Positions 27,629-37,823 are shown, numbered from the stretch's first letter. The stretch: 64,000 nt of DNA from Candidatus Stoquefichus massiliensis AP9 (GCF_000455285.1 NZ_HG005285.1:230287-294286), one strand, 5' to 3'. Numbers and translations: made by a program. Notes: generated from the sequence alone by a model not told the origin.

Positions 27629-28918
27629 TTATTTTACAACATCTTGTAAAATAATAACCATTGTCAATTGTCTTTTATTATATTCATATGTCATTCGACC
27701 ATGATATTTATTTATGATATTTTGAATATTCTTAAGCCCAATACCATGATCTCTATAATTAGATTTTGTTGTTTTCATCTGTTCTATATTATCAATATTA
27801 AATTCTTTTGTAACATGATTTATTATTTCTATTTTTAAGTGATTTTCAAAATTCATAATAGTTATAGATATCTCTCTTGAAAAATCATTAACTTTCATTT
27901 CTTCTTCAATTGCATTACTCAGCAAATTATGAAAGAGCGAACAAATATCAATGGACTCAACTTCTATATTTCCATTAACAAAATATTGGATATTTAATTG
28001 AATTTGCTTATCTTCAATCGTTTTTTGAAACGAATTGAGTACAGCTGCAATATAAATGTTTGAACACTGAAATATACCATATTCTTGTATTGTATCTTGA
28101 AGTTCAATTAAATAATCATGTAATTCATTATAATTTTGTGTTTTTTCTAAATGTAAAAGAGTTCTTAAATGTCCTTTAATATCATGTTTAAATGAACGAA
28201 TATATTCATAATTTTTAACAGTTTCATCATAGTATTCATTTTGCATCATTAATAGTTCATCTTTAAGTTGACTTTCATCAAAATATTTATTTTTTTCTTG
28301 AAAATTCTTTATAAAAAGAATAACAGTAATGGTAGTACATATTAATCCTAAATATGATACAAACATAATCAAATAATATAATCTTCCTAATAGTTCTTTC
28401 CCTAGATAATTGATAATCGTTAATGGAAATACACCAGCACATAATCCTAATATAATATTCATATACAAATATGAAGGTATATCATCAAAATGAAAGTCAT
28501 TCATTTTTCTCATCTTTATAAATTTAATAATCCCCGCAACAATTAAAATGCTAATTCCCATATATGCATTAATAACACCAAATGAATTCATCTGAGAAGT
28601 TAAAAATATTTGAGGATTTATGATTAATGAAACAAATTGTTGAATCATTAAAATAAAACTGATTGTCGAAAAAGTAATCCATACTCTTTTTAACAATTTT
28701 GCTTGTGTTGCTAAAAACAATATGACAAAAGGCGCAAGTATTAAAATATCTATAGAAATCAATTTTCCAAAGAAACAAAACAATAAGAAAATAATTGCTA
28801 AGAATAAATAGTTTTTCACACCTTTTTTCATATCATTTTCAAAAATAGCGAAAGCTAAAATAATATATAGTGAAATATCAACAAACTGATAAAATCCCCA
28901 CAATAAATATCTAATCAT
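27629..28918 (-). CDS. GHKL-domain sensor histidine kinase (AgrC/ComD-like)
   Basis: A 429-residue kinase with about six membrane helices in the first 200 residues and no extracellular domain, as in peptide-pheromone receptors of the HPK10 group. The phospho-acceptor is in YIRSFKHDIKGHLRTLL, the N-box is LFHNLLSNAIEEEMKV and the G-box is DHGIGLKNIQNII. It follows the response regulator gene directly with adjoining codons and ends at a strong terminator. The pair lies immediately upstream of the exporter operon, so it most likely senses a peptide and activates that operon. Which peptide is sensed is unknown. Confidence 0.93.
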   Translation of the reverse strand: MIRYLLWGFYQFVDISLYIILAFAIFENDMKKGVKNYLFLAIIFLLFCFFGKLISIDILILAPFVILFLATQAKLLKRVWITFSTISFILMIQQFVSLIINPQIFLTSQMNSFGVINAYMGISILIVAGIIKFIKMRKMNDFHFDDIPSYLYMNIILGLCAGVFPLTIINYLGKELLGRLYYLIMFVSYLGLICTTITVILFIKNFQEKNKYFDESQLKDELLMMQNEYYDETVKNYEYIRSFKHDIKGHLRTLLHLEKTQNYNELHDYLIELQDTIQEYGIFQCSNIYIAAVLNSFQKTIEDKQIQLNIQYFVNGNIEVESIDICSLFHNLLSNAIEEEMKVNDFSREISITIMNFENHLKIEIINHVTKEFNIDNIEQMKTTKSNYRDHGIGLKNIQNIINKYHGRMTYEYNKRQLTMVIILQDVVK

Positions 28919-29614
28919 TTACTTCAATCTCCCTATATACTCAAAGAATGCATTTTCTAATAAGTCCTGATATCTTTTCGACACAGGTATAACCACGTTG
29001 TTTTTCAAAATCACTTTATTAGTTTCACATTTTTTAATATGTATAACATTGACTATATAAGAACGATGTACCCTTATAAATAAATCTTTATATAATAATT
29101 GTTCCATGTCTGACAAACAATTTCTAACAATCTTATTTGTTTGATTACATAGATATACAGTGCAATAAGAACGGCATCCTTTGATATACAATATATCATA
29201 TTTATCAATTTTTTCTCCTGCTAAAGAAATCATTTGATGTGCATTATACTTTTTCATTATCTTATCTAAATAAGGGTAAATTCCTGTTATATTGTTTTTT
29301 TTCACAAAACCACAAACGCATATTCCAAATGCTTTTTCCATTAATTCATCATGATCAGTTAAGAAAATAATTTTTGATGGTACATTATTCCATTCTAAAA
29401 CCTCACTAACTTCAAGCCCATCTTTTCTTTTCATTTCAATATCTAATATAATAATTTTATAGACCTCTGAATCTTTTAACAATTCTTCCCCATCATTAAA
29501 TAATTCTATGTGTATTTTTATATGTTTGTTTGAAAAATATTTTTTGATCATATCTTTTACTTGTCTTTGTATCATTTGATCATCATCGCAAATCACAATC
29601 TTTAATTCATCCAT
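28919..29614 (-). CDS. LytTR-family response regulator (AgrA/ComE-like)
   Basis: A 231-residue regulator. The receiver domain has acidic pocket residues in ICDDDQM and the probable phospho-accepting Asp58 in IIILDIEMKRKDG; the C-terminal LytTR DNA-binding domain has ILYIKGCRSYCTVYL, LYKDLFIRVHRSYIVNV and VVIPVSKRYQDLLENAFFEY. It is cotranscribed with the GHKL kinase gene. Probable target: the 21-bp-spaced repeats at 27533-27564. A TATAAT -10 lies about 25 bases before the start with no clear -35, which could mean activator-dependent expression. Confidence 0.94.
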   Translation of the reverse strand: MDELKIVICDDDQMIQRQVKDMIKKYFSNKHIKIHIELFNDGEELLKDSEVYKIIILDIEMKRKDGLEVSEVLEWNNVPSKIIFLTDHDELMEKAFGICVCGFVKKNNITGIYPYLDKIMKKYNAHQMISLAGEKIDKYDILYIKGCRSYCTVYLCNQTNKIVRNCLSDMEQLLYKDLFIRVHRSYIVNVIHIKKCETNKVILKNNVVIPVSKRYQDLLENAFFEYIGRLK

Positions 29615-29670
29615 CTTCCATCATCCCCTTGTGATAATTATAACATATATTTAATCATTGAGTAAGATAT

Positions 29671-29697
29671 CAAAAAGAACAGTATTGAAACTGTTCT
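29671..29697 (-). terminator. Terminator of hemW
   Basis: AGAACAGT-N6-ACTGTTCT followed by TTTTTG on the minus strand, 3 bases after the hemW stop region. Confidence 0.8.
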
Positions 29698-29699
29698 CA

Positions 29700-30785
29700 T
29701 TAGTCTAAGAAATCCACTAAAATTGTATTTAAGTAATTCATACCTAAGGTTGTTACTCTTAAATGATTATCAACGATTTCTAACATATCAAGTTCTTGAT
29801 ATTTTTGAATAGGAGTTTGGTATTTCGATAAGAAATCAATATCAAATAATGTATTCATTTCAGAAATACTAATACCTTCAGTTAATCTTAATCCCATCAT
29901 GATTTTTTCGAAGAGTTCATCTTTTTGACTTAATGGGATGATTTCTTTTAAATAGTGATGTTTAAGATATTGTGTTAAACTATTTGTATTTTCAATACGC
30001 TGATGATTGAGTAAAGAATGCGCAGATAATCCAATTCCCTGATAATCCTGATATTGCCAATAAGCTAAATTATGAAGCGAGGGTTTTGTACGATAGTAAT
30101 TACTGACTTCATAATGTGTAAAACTAAGTTTTCCTAATGTATAATTGATTTCTCGATACCAATTAGCATCTTCTTCATCATTTAAAGGATGATAACCTTG
30201 AATCTCTAAAGCAGTGTGTTCTTCTAATATTAATGAATAAATAGAAACATGAGATATTGGTAGTTTCTCAAGAATATATAAATCCTTATTAATATCATCT
30301 AAGACTTGATTAGGCAGTCCATACATCAAATCAACATTAATATCATCAATGCCTTTTGAATGAATGAGTTTAATAAGTTCATATGCCTGAAGAGATGTAT
30401 GATGTCTACCAATATATTTCAATAAATGATTACGAAATGTCTGGACGCCAACACTGATACGATTAATATGATATGACACCATTAAATCTAATTTCTCTTC
30501 ATTCATTGATTCAGGGTTGACTTCAAAACTATATTCTTTTGTATTTTTAGAAAAAGGCTTTAAGATTTCAAATAATTTTGTTAATTGTTTTATTGATAAA
30601 GAACTGGGCGTTCCTCCACCAATATAAATTGTATCAAATGATCCTTCTATATGTTTATCTTGAATCTCATAAGCTAAAGCATCTAAATACTGATCAGACC
30701 AATCTTCCTTGTAAAAAACTTTACAAAAATCACAATAGAAACAAATATGGTCACAAAAAGGAATATGAACATACAAATATCTCAT
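29700..30785 (-). CDS. hemW: Radical SAM family haem chaperone HemW
   Basis: HemW is a radical SAM protein thought to bind haem and hand it to membrane targets; it was formerly mistaken for coproporphyrinogen oxidase HemN. The 361-residue protein begins YVHIPFCDHICFYCDF, carrying the CxxxCxxC cluster ligands (Cys11, Cys15, Cys18), and has IYIGGGTPSSLS for SAM binding and the HemW-specific HNLAYWQY motif. The start overlaps the sdaA stop by one base, so they are coupled. Whether this organism makes or uses haem is not visible from the window. Confidence 0.94.
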   Translation of the reverse strand: MRYLYVHIPFCDHICFYCDFCKVFYKEDWSDQYLDALAYEIQDKHIEGSFDTIYIGGGTPSSLSIKQLTKLFEILKPFSKNTKEYSFEVNPESMNEEKLDLMVSYHINRISVGVQTFRNHLLKYIGRHHTSLQAYELIKLIHSKGIDDINVDLMYGLPNQVLDDINKDLYILEKLPISHVSIYSLILEEHTALEIQGYHPLNDEEDANWYREINYTLGKLSFTHYEVSNYYRTKPSLHNLAYWQYQDYQGIGLSAHSLLNHQRIENTNSLTQYLKHHYLKEIIPLSQKDELFEKIMMGLRLTEGISISEMNTLFDIDFLSKYQTPIQKYQELDMLEIVDNHLRVTTLGMNYLNTILVDFLD

Positions 30786-31990
30786 TATAAGCCAAATTCC
30801 TTTGCTAAACCACCAAGTGAAGTTTCTTTATAAGCACTTGATAAGTCTTTTCCTGTTTCTTTCATGACTTTCACAATAGTATCAAATGAAACTTTGTTTT
30901 TACGTAAGTAACCGAGCTGTTTTGCCATCATTGCTGCATCTAATGCACGTAATGAACCATATCCATTTCTTTCAATACAAGGTATTTGTACATATCCTCC
31001 TACTGGATCACATGTTAAACCTAAATTATGTTCTAGTCCCATTTCAGCCGCGTATTCTATCAATGAATTATTCAACTCATAAATCCAAGCCATAGTTGCA
31101 GCTGCCATTGCACATGCTGTTCCAACCTCAGCCTGACATCCTCCATCAGCTCCAGATATTGTTGCATTTGATTTGACAACATTTCCAAATAATCCACCAA
31201 TAGCTAGAGCCTTAATCAAATCCTTCTTTTCAATATGTAATTGTTTATAACAATAATATAATATTGCTGGCATAATACCACTCGCTCCACATGTTGGTGC
31301 CGTGACAATCTGTCCACCATCAGCATTTTCTTCTGCCACTGCATAAGCATAACTGCTTATAAATAATCTTTCACGATCTGCTTCACGTCTCGTATTTTGA
31401 GCCTGTTGAAACATTGATTTCGCAACTCTTTTGAGTTTCAATCTGCCATGAATAATCCCTTCTTTTTGTAAACCATTCTCGACACTTAAAAACATGGCTT
31501 CTAAAATATCTGAAAGATAGTGATCAAAATTTTCACCTTCATTTAATAAAACATATTCATATAAGGATATACCATGGGTATCGACATACTCTAGTATTTC
31601 ATCCATATTCTTTTGTAAATAAACTTGTTTTGGTAGTTCTTCCATATCACCTTTAAATAAAATCGAACCTCCACCTACAGAATAAACTTCAATCGCCTTG
31701 ATTTCACAATCAGACTCATCAAAAACATGAATTATCATCCCATTAGGATGATAAGATAAAGCATCACTCTTAAATGAAAAAGTTACAGGAAGAGGTGCCA
31801 ATGTTTTTTCAATAATATAATCAGTTAAATGTCCTTTTCCTGTCAACGCAAGTGATCCATGCAAGTCAACATGAAAGCGTGAAGCATTGGGATAAAGTTC
31901 TAAAACTCGTTTGGCTGCTCGTTGTGGTCCCATGGTATGTGATGATGATGGTCCAACTCCTATTTTATATAATTCTCTTAATGATTCCAT
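30785..31990 (-). CDS. sdaA: L-serine dehydratase, single-chain iron-sulfur type
   Basis: Deaminates L-serine to pyruvate and ammonia using a 4Fe-4S cluster, typical of anaerobes. The 401-residue chain joins both halves: the beta part with IGVGPSSSHTMGPQRAA near the start, and the alpha part with TAPTCGASGIMPAILYY, then cysteines in GGCQAEVGTACAMA and LTCDPVGGYVQIPCIERNG that ligate the cluster. Slightly shorter than E. coli SdaA. It overlaps the holA end by 13 bases and is followed directly by hemW. Confidence 0.95.
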   Translation of the reverse strand: MESLRELYKIGVGPSSSHTMGPQRAAKRVLELYPNASRFHVDLHGSLALTGKGHLTDYIIEKTLAPLPVTFSFKSDALSYHPNGMIIHVFDESDCEIKAIEVYSVGGGSILFKGDMEELPKQVYLQKNMDEILEYVDTHGISLYEYVLLNEGENFDHYLSDILEAMFLSVENGLQKEGIIHGRLKLKRVAKSMFQQAQNTRREADRERLFISSYAYAVAEENADGGQIVTAPTCGASGIMPAILYYCYKQLHIEKKDLIKALAIGGLFGNVVKSNATISGADGGCQAEVGTACAMAAATMAWIYELNNSLIEYAAEMGLEHNLGLTCDPVGGYVQIPCIERNGYGSLRALDAAMMAKQLGYLRKNKVSFDTIVKVMKETGKDLSSAYKETSLGGLAKEFGL

Positions 31991-32955
31991 TCATGATTTC
32001 CTCCTAAACGCATTAAAAACAACTCTAGACCCCGATATCTATCAATCTTACCAGTCTTGATATCAACATCTAATTGTGATAATTCTTCTATTTTAGTCAG
32101 TAATTCTTTAATTTCATAATCTTTCCCATCTTGTCTTATATATTTTAAACGATAGGGATTCAAAGCTAATATTTGTCCTATTTCTCGATCATTATAGCCT
32201 TTACGATCTAAAAGTTTCACTTGATATAATAAACGCATAGAATTGGCAATCAAAACAATCAATTTGATTGGTTCTTCATTATTCATAACCAAATCTTTAT
32301 AGATTTGGACACTTTTCGCTAACTCTTTATTTAAGATAGCTTTTGTAAGTTCAAAAACATTCTCTTCTACTTGTTTAACAACCATCTTGTCAATAACTTC
32401 TCTTGTAATATGATGTGAATATAAGCAGAGCTTATTTACTTCCTGTGATATTTCTAATAAATCATTAGGCATCCGAGATAAAAACAATTCTAAAGCATCT
32501 TCTTCAATTTCACATCCTCTTTTTTTTATCGCAACTGATGTTGCTTTATATAATTGATGATAATCCATTTTTTCAACATCAATAAACTGGGTACTTTTCC
32601 TTAATGCTTTCACAACTTTCTTTCTTTCATCAAAATTTCTTTGATCATGATAAATAATGAAAATTGTTGTTGGATTCTCTCGAGATAAATATTCTAAAAG
32701 CATCTTGATATCATCTTCAGATACATCTTTTTGTTTTTGAGTTGTTAAAAAGAGTGGATTTCTCACAACAATCATCTTATATTCAGATAAAAAAGGTGGT
32801 GTTAAAGCATCCTCTATAATCGCAGCCATAGGTGTTTCCTGACACCAATATGTCATCATATTCATATTCTCTTCATAAATATCATACTTCTTTTTTAATG
32901 CGTTTAACTTCTGTTCCATCAAAAGTTTCTCATCACCATAAATCACACAATTCAT
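31978..32955 (-). CDS. holA: DNA polymerase III subunit delta
   Basis: Delta subunit of the clamp loader that opens the sliding clamp. The 325-residue protein begins MNCVIYGDEKLLMEQKLNA; the AAA+ fold lacks a Walker A, as expected, and has FIIYHDQRNFDERKKVVKAL and LFLSRMPNDLLEISQEVNKL. The family C-terminal region reads LNPYRLKYIRQDGKDYEIKE. The start at 32955 follows AGGTG; a frame from 32985 has no ribosome site. It follows comEC by a small gap, the common Firmicutes order comEA-comEC-holA. Confidence 0.92.
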   Translation of the reverse strand: MNCVIYGDEKLLMEQKLNALKKKYDIYEENMNMMTYWCQETPMAAIIEDALTPPFLSEYKMIVVRNPLFLTTQKQKDVSEDDIKMLLEYLSRENPTTIFIIYHDQRNFDERKKVVKALRKSTQFIDVEKMDYHQLYKATSVAIKKRGCEIEEDALELFLSRMPNDLLEISQEVNKLCLYSHHITREVIDKMVVKQVEENVFELTKAILNKELAKSVQIYKDLVMNNEEPIKLIVLIANSMRLLYQVKLLDRKGYNDREIGQILALNPYRLKYIRQDGKDYEIKELLTKIEELSQLDVDIKTGKIDRYRGLELFLMRLGGNHEWNH

Positions 32956-32988
32956 CTTTAACACCTCACTTTCTTTATTATACATGAA

Positions 32989-34977
32989 TCACCTCAAAAT
33001 GTAACGTGATTTTCCATAAAATCGTATATGAAACATCCCATCTTCATCAGTTCTTAAAATTGTTATGTTTTTTCTATTTAATCTATCAATGACTTCATTG
33101 GAAGGATGATGATAAAGATTATTCTTTTTAACCCCTATCATAGCAATACTAGGCGAAATAGCATCTAAAAATTGAGGTGACGAAGCTGTTTTGCTGCCAT
33201 GATGAGAGACTTTAAGAACATCTACATTAAGTTCTTTTAATTGATTTAACAAATCATTTTCAACTTCCGTCGATGCATCACCAGTCAATAAGATATACAT
33301 GGCTGGTAATTGTACATACATGATTAATGATTGATCATTTGTATTTGTATAGACTTTTTGATTTTCAATCATATCAATTGTAGCACAACCTATTTCTCTA
33401 TGTTTCTCATAATGCTCAATTATATGATTAATAGGAAAATTCTCTTTTAATGACTCTAATGCTCCACAATGATCATAATCATCATGTGAAATATAAACAT
33501 AATCTAATTTTTTAATACCAACAGATTTTAAATAAGGAATAATCGTTTGAGTGGCTAAATCATAATCCTTGATACCACCTGTATCAATCAAAATATTCCC
33601 TTGATTCATTGGTAAACGAATGAGTGTACAATCACCCTGTCCTACATCTATCATTGTGACTTCACCATATATCTTATATTGACTATAAAATGAAAAAGAG
33701 ATGAATAAAGCAATCATTATAGAAATATATTTTTGAATAGATTGTTTCAGTTCTAAATGATAAATGATTTGAAAAAACAGTATATAAAACAAAAATATAA
33801 AAAGAAGATTTGGTTTAGAAAACACTAAAAAAACATTTAAAACATCGAGAAATGCAATTATACTTTGAAACAATGTCACACATAGAGTCAATAATGGTGT
33901 TGTCCAAAGAAATAAAATAGATAAAGCTGACAAACAATAAAAGATTTCTACAAATGGAGTAAGAAATTGTGTAATCAGTAATGAAATAAGAGAAATCTGA
34001 TAATTGAGATTTAAAATAATGGGAAGAGTAGAAAGATAAATAAGTGTTGCCTGATGAGGCAATCTTTGAGTCAATATCACAATAAAATAAACAAAGTATG
34101 AAAAAACAAATGAGATATTATAGATAATATAAGGATTATAGAATAATGAAATCATAACAAGAAAAGAAAGAGCATCTAACTCATGAAACCATTTTTTAAA
34201 TAAATCATATAAAACTAATACAAAAAAAGCCCGATACAAAGAAATTTGCATAGGAATAGAAAAGATATAAATAGCCATACAGAGATAACTCATGATGCGA
34301 GAGAATCTTTGTTGTACAAACAGACCAAAAATTCTTTGTAATGCAATAAATAAAATATGAATATGCATACCAGATAATGCAAATAAATGAACAAGTGATA
34401 ATTGTGATAATTGCTGATAATCTTCTTGAATGCTTTCACTTCTTTCTCCCAGCAAAAACAATCTTTGATAATCACTCACATTCTCCTGTTTTGAAAAACG
34501 ACTCTCTACCCAATGATAAAACGTCTCATGACTTTGCCTAGAAATTAATTTTTGACAACGTCCTTTATAATAAATCCCTTGTCCATATAGATATAGTTTT
34601 TCATTAAAAGCATGATCATTCGTGTTTTCATTCATCTCTATGCTTTCCATTTCTACTTCAATATCATCATGATAACTTAATTCTTCCTCATGATATAACT
34701 TTATGACACCAAAATCCGTCTTGAAATAACAGTATTTCTCACTTACTTTAATAACTTGACCAGATACTATATCAGGTAAAGCATTGATTTCAATTTGATA
34801 TAAAAACAAACCAATTGAGATAAATAATAAAATTATACAATATTTCCATCCCAGCCGCCATATCATCCATAACAAATAACCCCCATAAAACAAATAAAAC
34901 AATGGATGAAAAACTTTTCCTAAAACAACCAGTAAGCATCCGACAGCATAATAAAAAAGATGATATCTTATAAGCAT
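32989..34977 (-). CDS. comEC: ComEC/Rec2 DNA-uptake channel protein
   Basis: Membrane channel that passes one DNA strand into the cytoplasm during natural transformation. The 662-residue protein has N-terminal helices and an OB-like region (about 70-130), the Competence domain with LVHLFALSGMHIHILF near residue 195 and about eight helices, and a C-terminal metallo-beta-lactamase domain with DVGQGDCTLIRLP, SHDDYDHCGALE and LKVSHHGSKTASSPQ. The start overlaps the comEA end by 10 bases. Somewhat shorter than B. subtilis ComEC (776), with no missing key motif seen. Confidence 0.93.
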   Translation of the reverse strand: MLIRYHLFYYAVGCLLVVLGKVFHPLFYLFYGGYLLWMIWRLGWKYCIILLFISIGLFLYQIEINALPDIVSGQVIKVSEKYCYFKTDFGVIKLYHEEELSYHDDIEVEMESIEMNENTNDHAFNEKLYLYGQGIYYKGRCQKLISRQSHETFYHWVESRFSKQENVSDYQRLFLLGERSESIQEDYQQLSQLSLVHLFALSGMHIHILFIALQRIFGLFVQQRFSRIMSYLCMAIYIFSIPMQISLYRAFFVLVLYDLFKKWFHELDALSFLVMISLFYNPYIIYNISFVFSYFVYFIVILTQRLPHQATLIYLSTLPIILNLNYQISLISLLITQFLTPFVEIFYCLSALSILFLWTTPLLTLCVTLFQSIIAFLDVLNVFLVFSKPNLLFIFLFYILFFQIIYHLELKQSIQKYISIMIALFISFSFYSQYKIYGEVTMIDVGQGDCTLIRLPMNQGNILIDTGGIKDYDLATQTIIPYLKSVGIKKLDYVYISHDDYDHCGALESLKENFPINHIIEHYEKHREIGCATIDMIENQKVYTNTNDQSLIMYVQLPAMYILLTGDASTEVENDLLNQLKELNVDVLKVSHHGSKTASSPQFLDAISPSIAMIGVKKNNLYHHPSNEVIDRLNRKNITILRTDEDGMFHIRFYGKSRYILR

Positions 34978-35441
34978 AAAGATTCCCTTAACCTTAAATA
35001 AGTCTTTTCTCCAATCCCGCTGATATTCATAATCTCTTCTAAACTCATAAAAGGCTGAATCTCACGATATTCAATAATCTTTTGAGCGGTCTTTTCTCCA
35101 ACGCCTTTTAATGTCATCAGTTCTTCTTTACTGGCATGATTTAAGGAAATACTATTTTCATGAAGAGATGGTAAATAAATACGAGATTCATCAATAACGA
35201 GCCTATCTAAAGATAACGCTTCTAGATTGGCCTGTTTATTGACACCAACCTCTAAAACAATATCACTCACTTTCTTAGAACCTGTAAATTCATATTTTCC
35301 ATTCATTAAGAATTCTCCTTCTAGCATGACATAGGATTGGGGAACTTCTTGTATGGTTTTCTTTTCTGGCTGTTGCCATTCATAAAGAATAGAACAGACA
35401 ATCAGTATGATCATACCTATAACTTGATATTTTTTCTTCAT
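34968..35441 (-). CDS. comEA: ComEA competence DNA-binding protein
   Basis: Surface DNA receptor for transformation, 157 residues. One N-terminal membrane helix (about residues 5-20), a SLBB-like middle with VSDIVLEVGVNKQANL, and a C-terminal helix-hairpin-helix pair: ASKEELMTLKGVGEKTAQKI and LEEIMNISGIGEKTYLRLRE. The chosen ATG at 35441 lies 5 bases after AAGGAGGAG; a longer frame from 35522 overlaps ruvB and its terminator. comEC follows with overlapping codons, so both form one transcript. No other competence genes such as comG are in the window. Confidence 0.92.
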   Translation of the reverse strand: MKKKYQVIGMIILIVCSILYEWQQPEKKTIQEVPQSYVMLEGEFLMNGKYEFTGSKKVSDIVLEVGVNKQANLEALSLDRLVIDESRIYLPSLHENSISLNHASKEELMTLKGVGEKTAQKIIEYREIQPFMSLEEIMNISGIGEKTYLRLRESLCL

Positions 35442-35456
35442 AATCTCCTCCTTAAA

Positions 35457-35480
35457 CAAAAAAAGAATCCTAAGATTCTT
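35457..35480 (-). terminator. Terminator of ruvB
   Basis: AAGAATC-N4-GATTCTT followed by seven T on the minus strand, overlapping the ruvB stop codon and 16 bases before the comEA start. Confidence 0.75.
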
Positions 35481-36462
35481 TTGTAATATGAAAATGCTCA
35501 TAAGCCATTTCTGTAACAACACGTCCTCTGGGCGTCCTTTTAATTAAACCAGTTTGTAATAAGTAAGGTTCATAGACATCTTCTAATGTCATTGGTTCTT
35601 CACCAATACTAGCTGCAATGGCTTCTACCCCTACTGGTCCTCCTCTAAAACGATGAATAATTCCTAAAAGATATTTATGATCGACATCATCCAATCCTAA
35701 TTCATCAACTTTTAATCTTTGCAAGGCTTCTACAGTTCTTTCTTTTGTAATTGTTTCATCACCATTATACTGTGCAAAATCTCTCACTCTTCTAAATAAT
35801 CGATTCGCTATTCTTGGTGTTCCTCTTGATCTTTTGGCGAGTTCAGTTTTTGCAGAATCTTCCATAATCATATGATAGACTTGACTTGTACGATCAATAA
35901 TCTTTGTTAATTCTGACTCATCATAGTACTCTAATTTGGAAACAATACCAAAACGATCTCTCAAAGGCGCTGATAAATCGCCTGCTCTTGTTGTTGCACC
36001 AACAAGAGTAAAAGGTGGTAAATCTATTCGTATCGATCTTGTTGATGCTTCTTTTCCAATCACAACATCAACACAGAAATCTTCCATGGCTGGATATAAG
36101 ATTTCTTCAACAACCTTGTTTAAACGATGAATTTCATCAATAAATAAGACATCTCCAGGATCCAAAGATGTTAATATGGCAACCAGATCACCTGTTTTTT
36201 CAATACTTGGTCCTGTTGTCATTTTTAAATGTGTTCCCATCTCATTCGCAATAATCATTGACATCGTTGTCTTTCCTAATCCTGGTGGACCATATAGTAA
36301 AACATGATCTAAAGATTCATCTCTTAACTTAGCAGCCCCTACAAATACCTTCAAATTTTCTTTTAAATGAGACTGTCCTACATACTCATCAAATGATTGA
36401 GGACGCAATTGACTTTCATCATCTTCAATATGTTCCTCTATATCTAAAATATCACGATCCAT
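35470..36462 (-). CDS. ruvB: Holliday junction branch migration DNA helicase RuvB
   Basis: AAA+ motor that drives branch migration with RuvA. The 330-residue protein contains [19 protein letters not shown], Walker [19 protein letters not shown], Walker [16 protein letters not shown], sensor [20 protein letters not shown], and the C-terminal winged helix with [20 protein letters not shown]. Normal length. It follows ruvA by 10 bp. No ruvC is visible, as usual in Firmicutes. Confidence 0.98.
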   Translation of the reverse strand: MDRDILDIEEHIEDDESQLRPQSFDEYVGQSHLKENLKVFVGAAKLRDESLDHVLLYGPPGLGKTTMSMIIANEMGTHLKMTTGPSIEKTGDLVAILTSLDPGDVLFIDEIHRLNKVVEEILYPAMEDFCVDVVIGKEASTRSIRIDLPPFTLVGATTRAGDLSAPLRDRFGIVSKLEYYDESELTKIIDRTSQVYHMIMEDSAKTELAKRSRGTPRIANRLFRRVRDFAQYNGDETITKERTVEALQRLKVDELGLDDVDHKYLLGIIHRFRGGPVGVEAIAASIGEEPMTLEDVYEPYLLQTGLIKRTPRGRVVTEMAYEHFHITKES

Positions 36463-36472
36463 ATGACACCTC

Positions 36473-37039
36473 CTATAACTTCACTAATAAACCTAAAGCT
36501 TTCTTAACATAACCATTTGTATCCAATTGTTCATGCGATAAACGATTCATTACTCTATCCACATCAGCATGTTTATATCCTAAAGCCATTAAAACTTCAA
36601 TCGCTTCATCATATTCAACAGAAGTCAGAATCATTTCACTCGCCACCGCCTGAAACTTGCCTTGTAAATCCAAGACAATCTGTTGAGCAGCTTTTGGCCC
36701 AATACCAGGAATCTTCTTTAAATATGTAATATTTTTTGATTCAATAGCCTGAATAATTGCATGAACATCACCAGTCGCTAAAATACCAATGGCTGTCTTA
36801 CAGCCAATCCCTTTTACAAGAATTAATTTTAAAAACAATTCTTTTTCTTCTTTTGTTAAAAAACCAAATAATAAAATCCCATCTTCTTTCACTTGCTGAT
36901 AAACATATACCAACGATTCTTTTCCTTTTGTAAACTGATAAGGATTTGAAACATAAATCAAATAACCAATCCCCTGATTATCCACAACAATATGATCTCT
37001 TGCCATATCTACAATAACACCTTTTATATAACTATACAT
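36473..37039 (-). CDS. ruvA: Holliday junction branch migration protein RuvA
   Basis: Binds Holliday junctions as a tetramer and recruits RuvB. The 188-residue protein has the OB domain at the N-terminus ([20 protein letters not shown]), two helix-hairpin-helix motifs ([16 protein letters not shown] and [19 protein letters not shown]) and a three-helix C-terminal domain with [16 protein letters not shown] that contacts RuvB. Standard length and order upstream of ruvB. Confidence 0.97.
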   Translation of the reverse strand: MYSYIKGVIVDMARDHIVVDNQGIGYLIYVSNPYQFTKGKESLVYVYQQVKEDGILLFGFLTKEEKELFLKLILVKGIGCKTAIGILATGDVHAIIQAIESKNITYLKKIPGIGPKAAQQIVLDLQGKFQAVASEMILTSVEYDEAIEVLMALGYKHADVDRVMNRLSHEQLDTNGYVKKALGLLVKL

Positions 37040-37093
37040 ATCATTACTCCTATTTCATAACATTGTATCCATTATAACATAGAAATACAGGAA

Positions 37094-37120
37094 ATAAAAA
37101 AATGAGAATAAATTTTCTCA
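37094..37120 (-). terminator. Terminator after the DUF554 gene
   Basis: TGAGAA-N6-TTCTCA followed by TTTTTTT on the minus strand, between the DUF554 and ruvA genes. Confidence 0.75.
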
Positions 37121-37125
37121 CTTTT

Positions 37126-37809
37126 TTACATAAATAAACAAAGAATAATAGGTAAGAACATGGCTGGAATATAATTCATCAACTTAATTTTTGTTATACC
37201 AAGTAAATTAAAACCGGTTGCAATAATGACCAATGAACCGACACAAGTCATTTCATTAATGACCGATGCTGTTAAAAGGGGTGCAGCAAGAGTTGCTAGC
37301 ATTGTTAAACCGCCTTGATAAACAAGTACAACGCCACCTGCTAACATGACCCCAACACCTAATGTTGATGCAAAAATCATGGATGAACAAAAATCAAGTG
37401 TTGCTTTTGTATAAAGCATTGTATTATCATTCAGCAATCCAGCATTTAAACAGCCAACAATAGTCATAGAACCAACACAAAATAATAAACTTGATGTAAT
37501 CAAACCTTCAGAAAGAGAATGTTTTCCTGTTTGTTTTTTTACGAATTTTTTCTCTAAACGATTCACAATACCTGTGACTCTACGATCAATGTCAATTCCT
37601 TCACCAATGACAACACCAATCACCATTGAAATAATCATAATCAAAGTATTTTCACCCTTAAAAGCCCCTTGAACACCAATAAATATTGTACATAATCCAA
37701 GTGCTTTCATCATTTGATTTGCAATTCTTTCAGGTATTCCTTTATTAAGAAGCAACCCTATAAGACTTCCTAAAAGAACAGTTCCAGTATTGACAATTGT
37801 TCCTAACAT
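37126..37809 (-). CDS. DUF554 family membrane protein
   Basis: A 227-residue polytopic protein with about seven hydrophobic segments. It begins MLGTIVNTGTVLLGSLIGLL and contains GLCTIFIGVQGAFKGENTL, VVIGEGIDIDRRV and LLFCVGSMTIVGCLNAGL, all characteristic of DUF554 (YdfK-like) proteins. Function unknown; a transport role is often guessed. It lies 14 bp after obgE and is followed by a terminator. Confidence 0.88.
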   Translation of the reverse strand: MLGTIVNTGTVLLGSLIGLLLNKGIPERIANQMMKALGLCTIFIGVQGAFKGENTLIMIISMVIGVVIGEGIDIDRRVTGIVNRLEKKFVKKQTGKHSLSEGLITSSLLFCVGSMTIVGCLNAGLLNDNTMLYTKATLDFCSSMIFASTLGVGVMLAGGVVLVYQGGLTMLATLAAPLLTASVINEMTCVGSLVIIATGFNLLGITKIKLMNYIPAMFLPIILCLFM

Positions 37810-37823
37810 CTTATTTCCCCCTA

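Noticed and set aside
35442-35522. Upstream extension of comEA
   Set aside because: It lies within the end of ruvB and its terminator; the ATG at 35441 follows a perfect ribosome site.
36473-37039. Possible missing ruvC beside ruvAB
   Set aside because: Firmicutes use RecU rather than RuvC, so its absence is normal.
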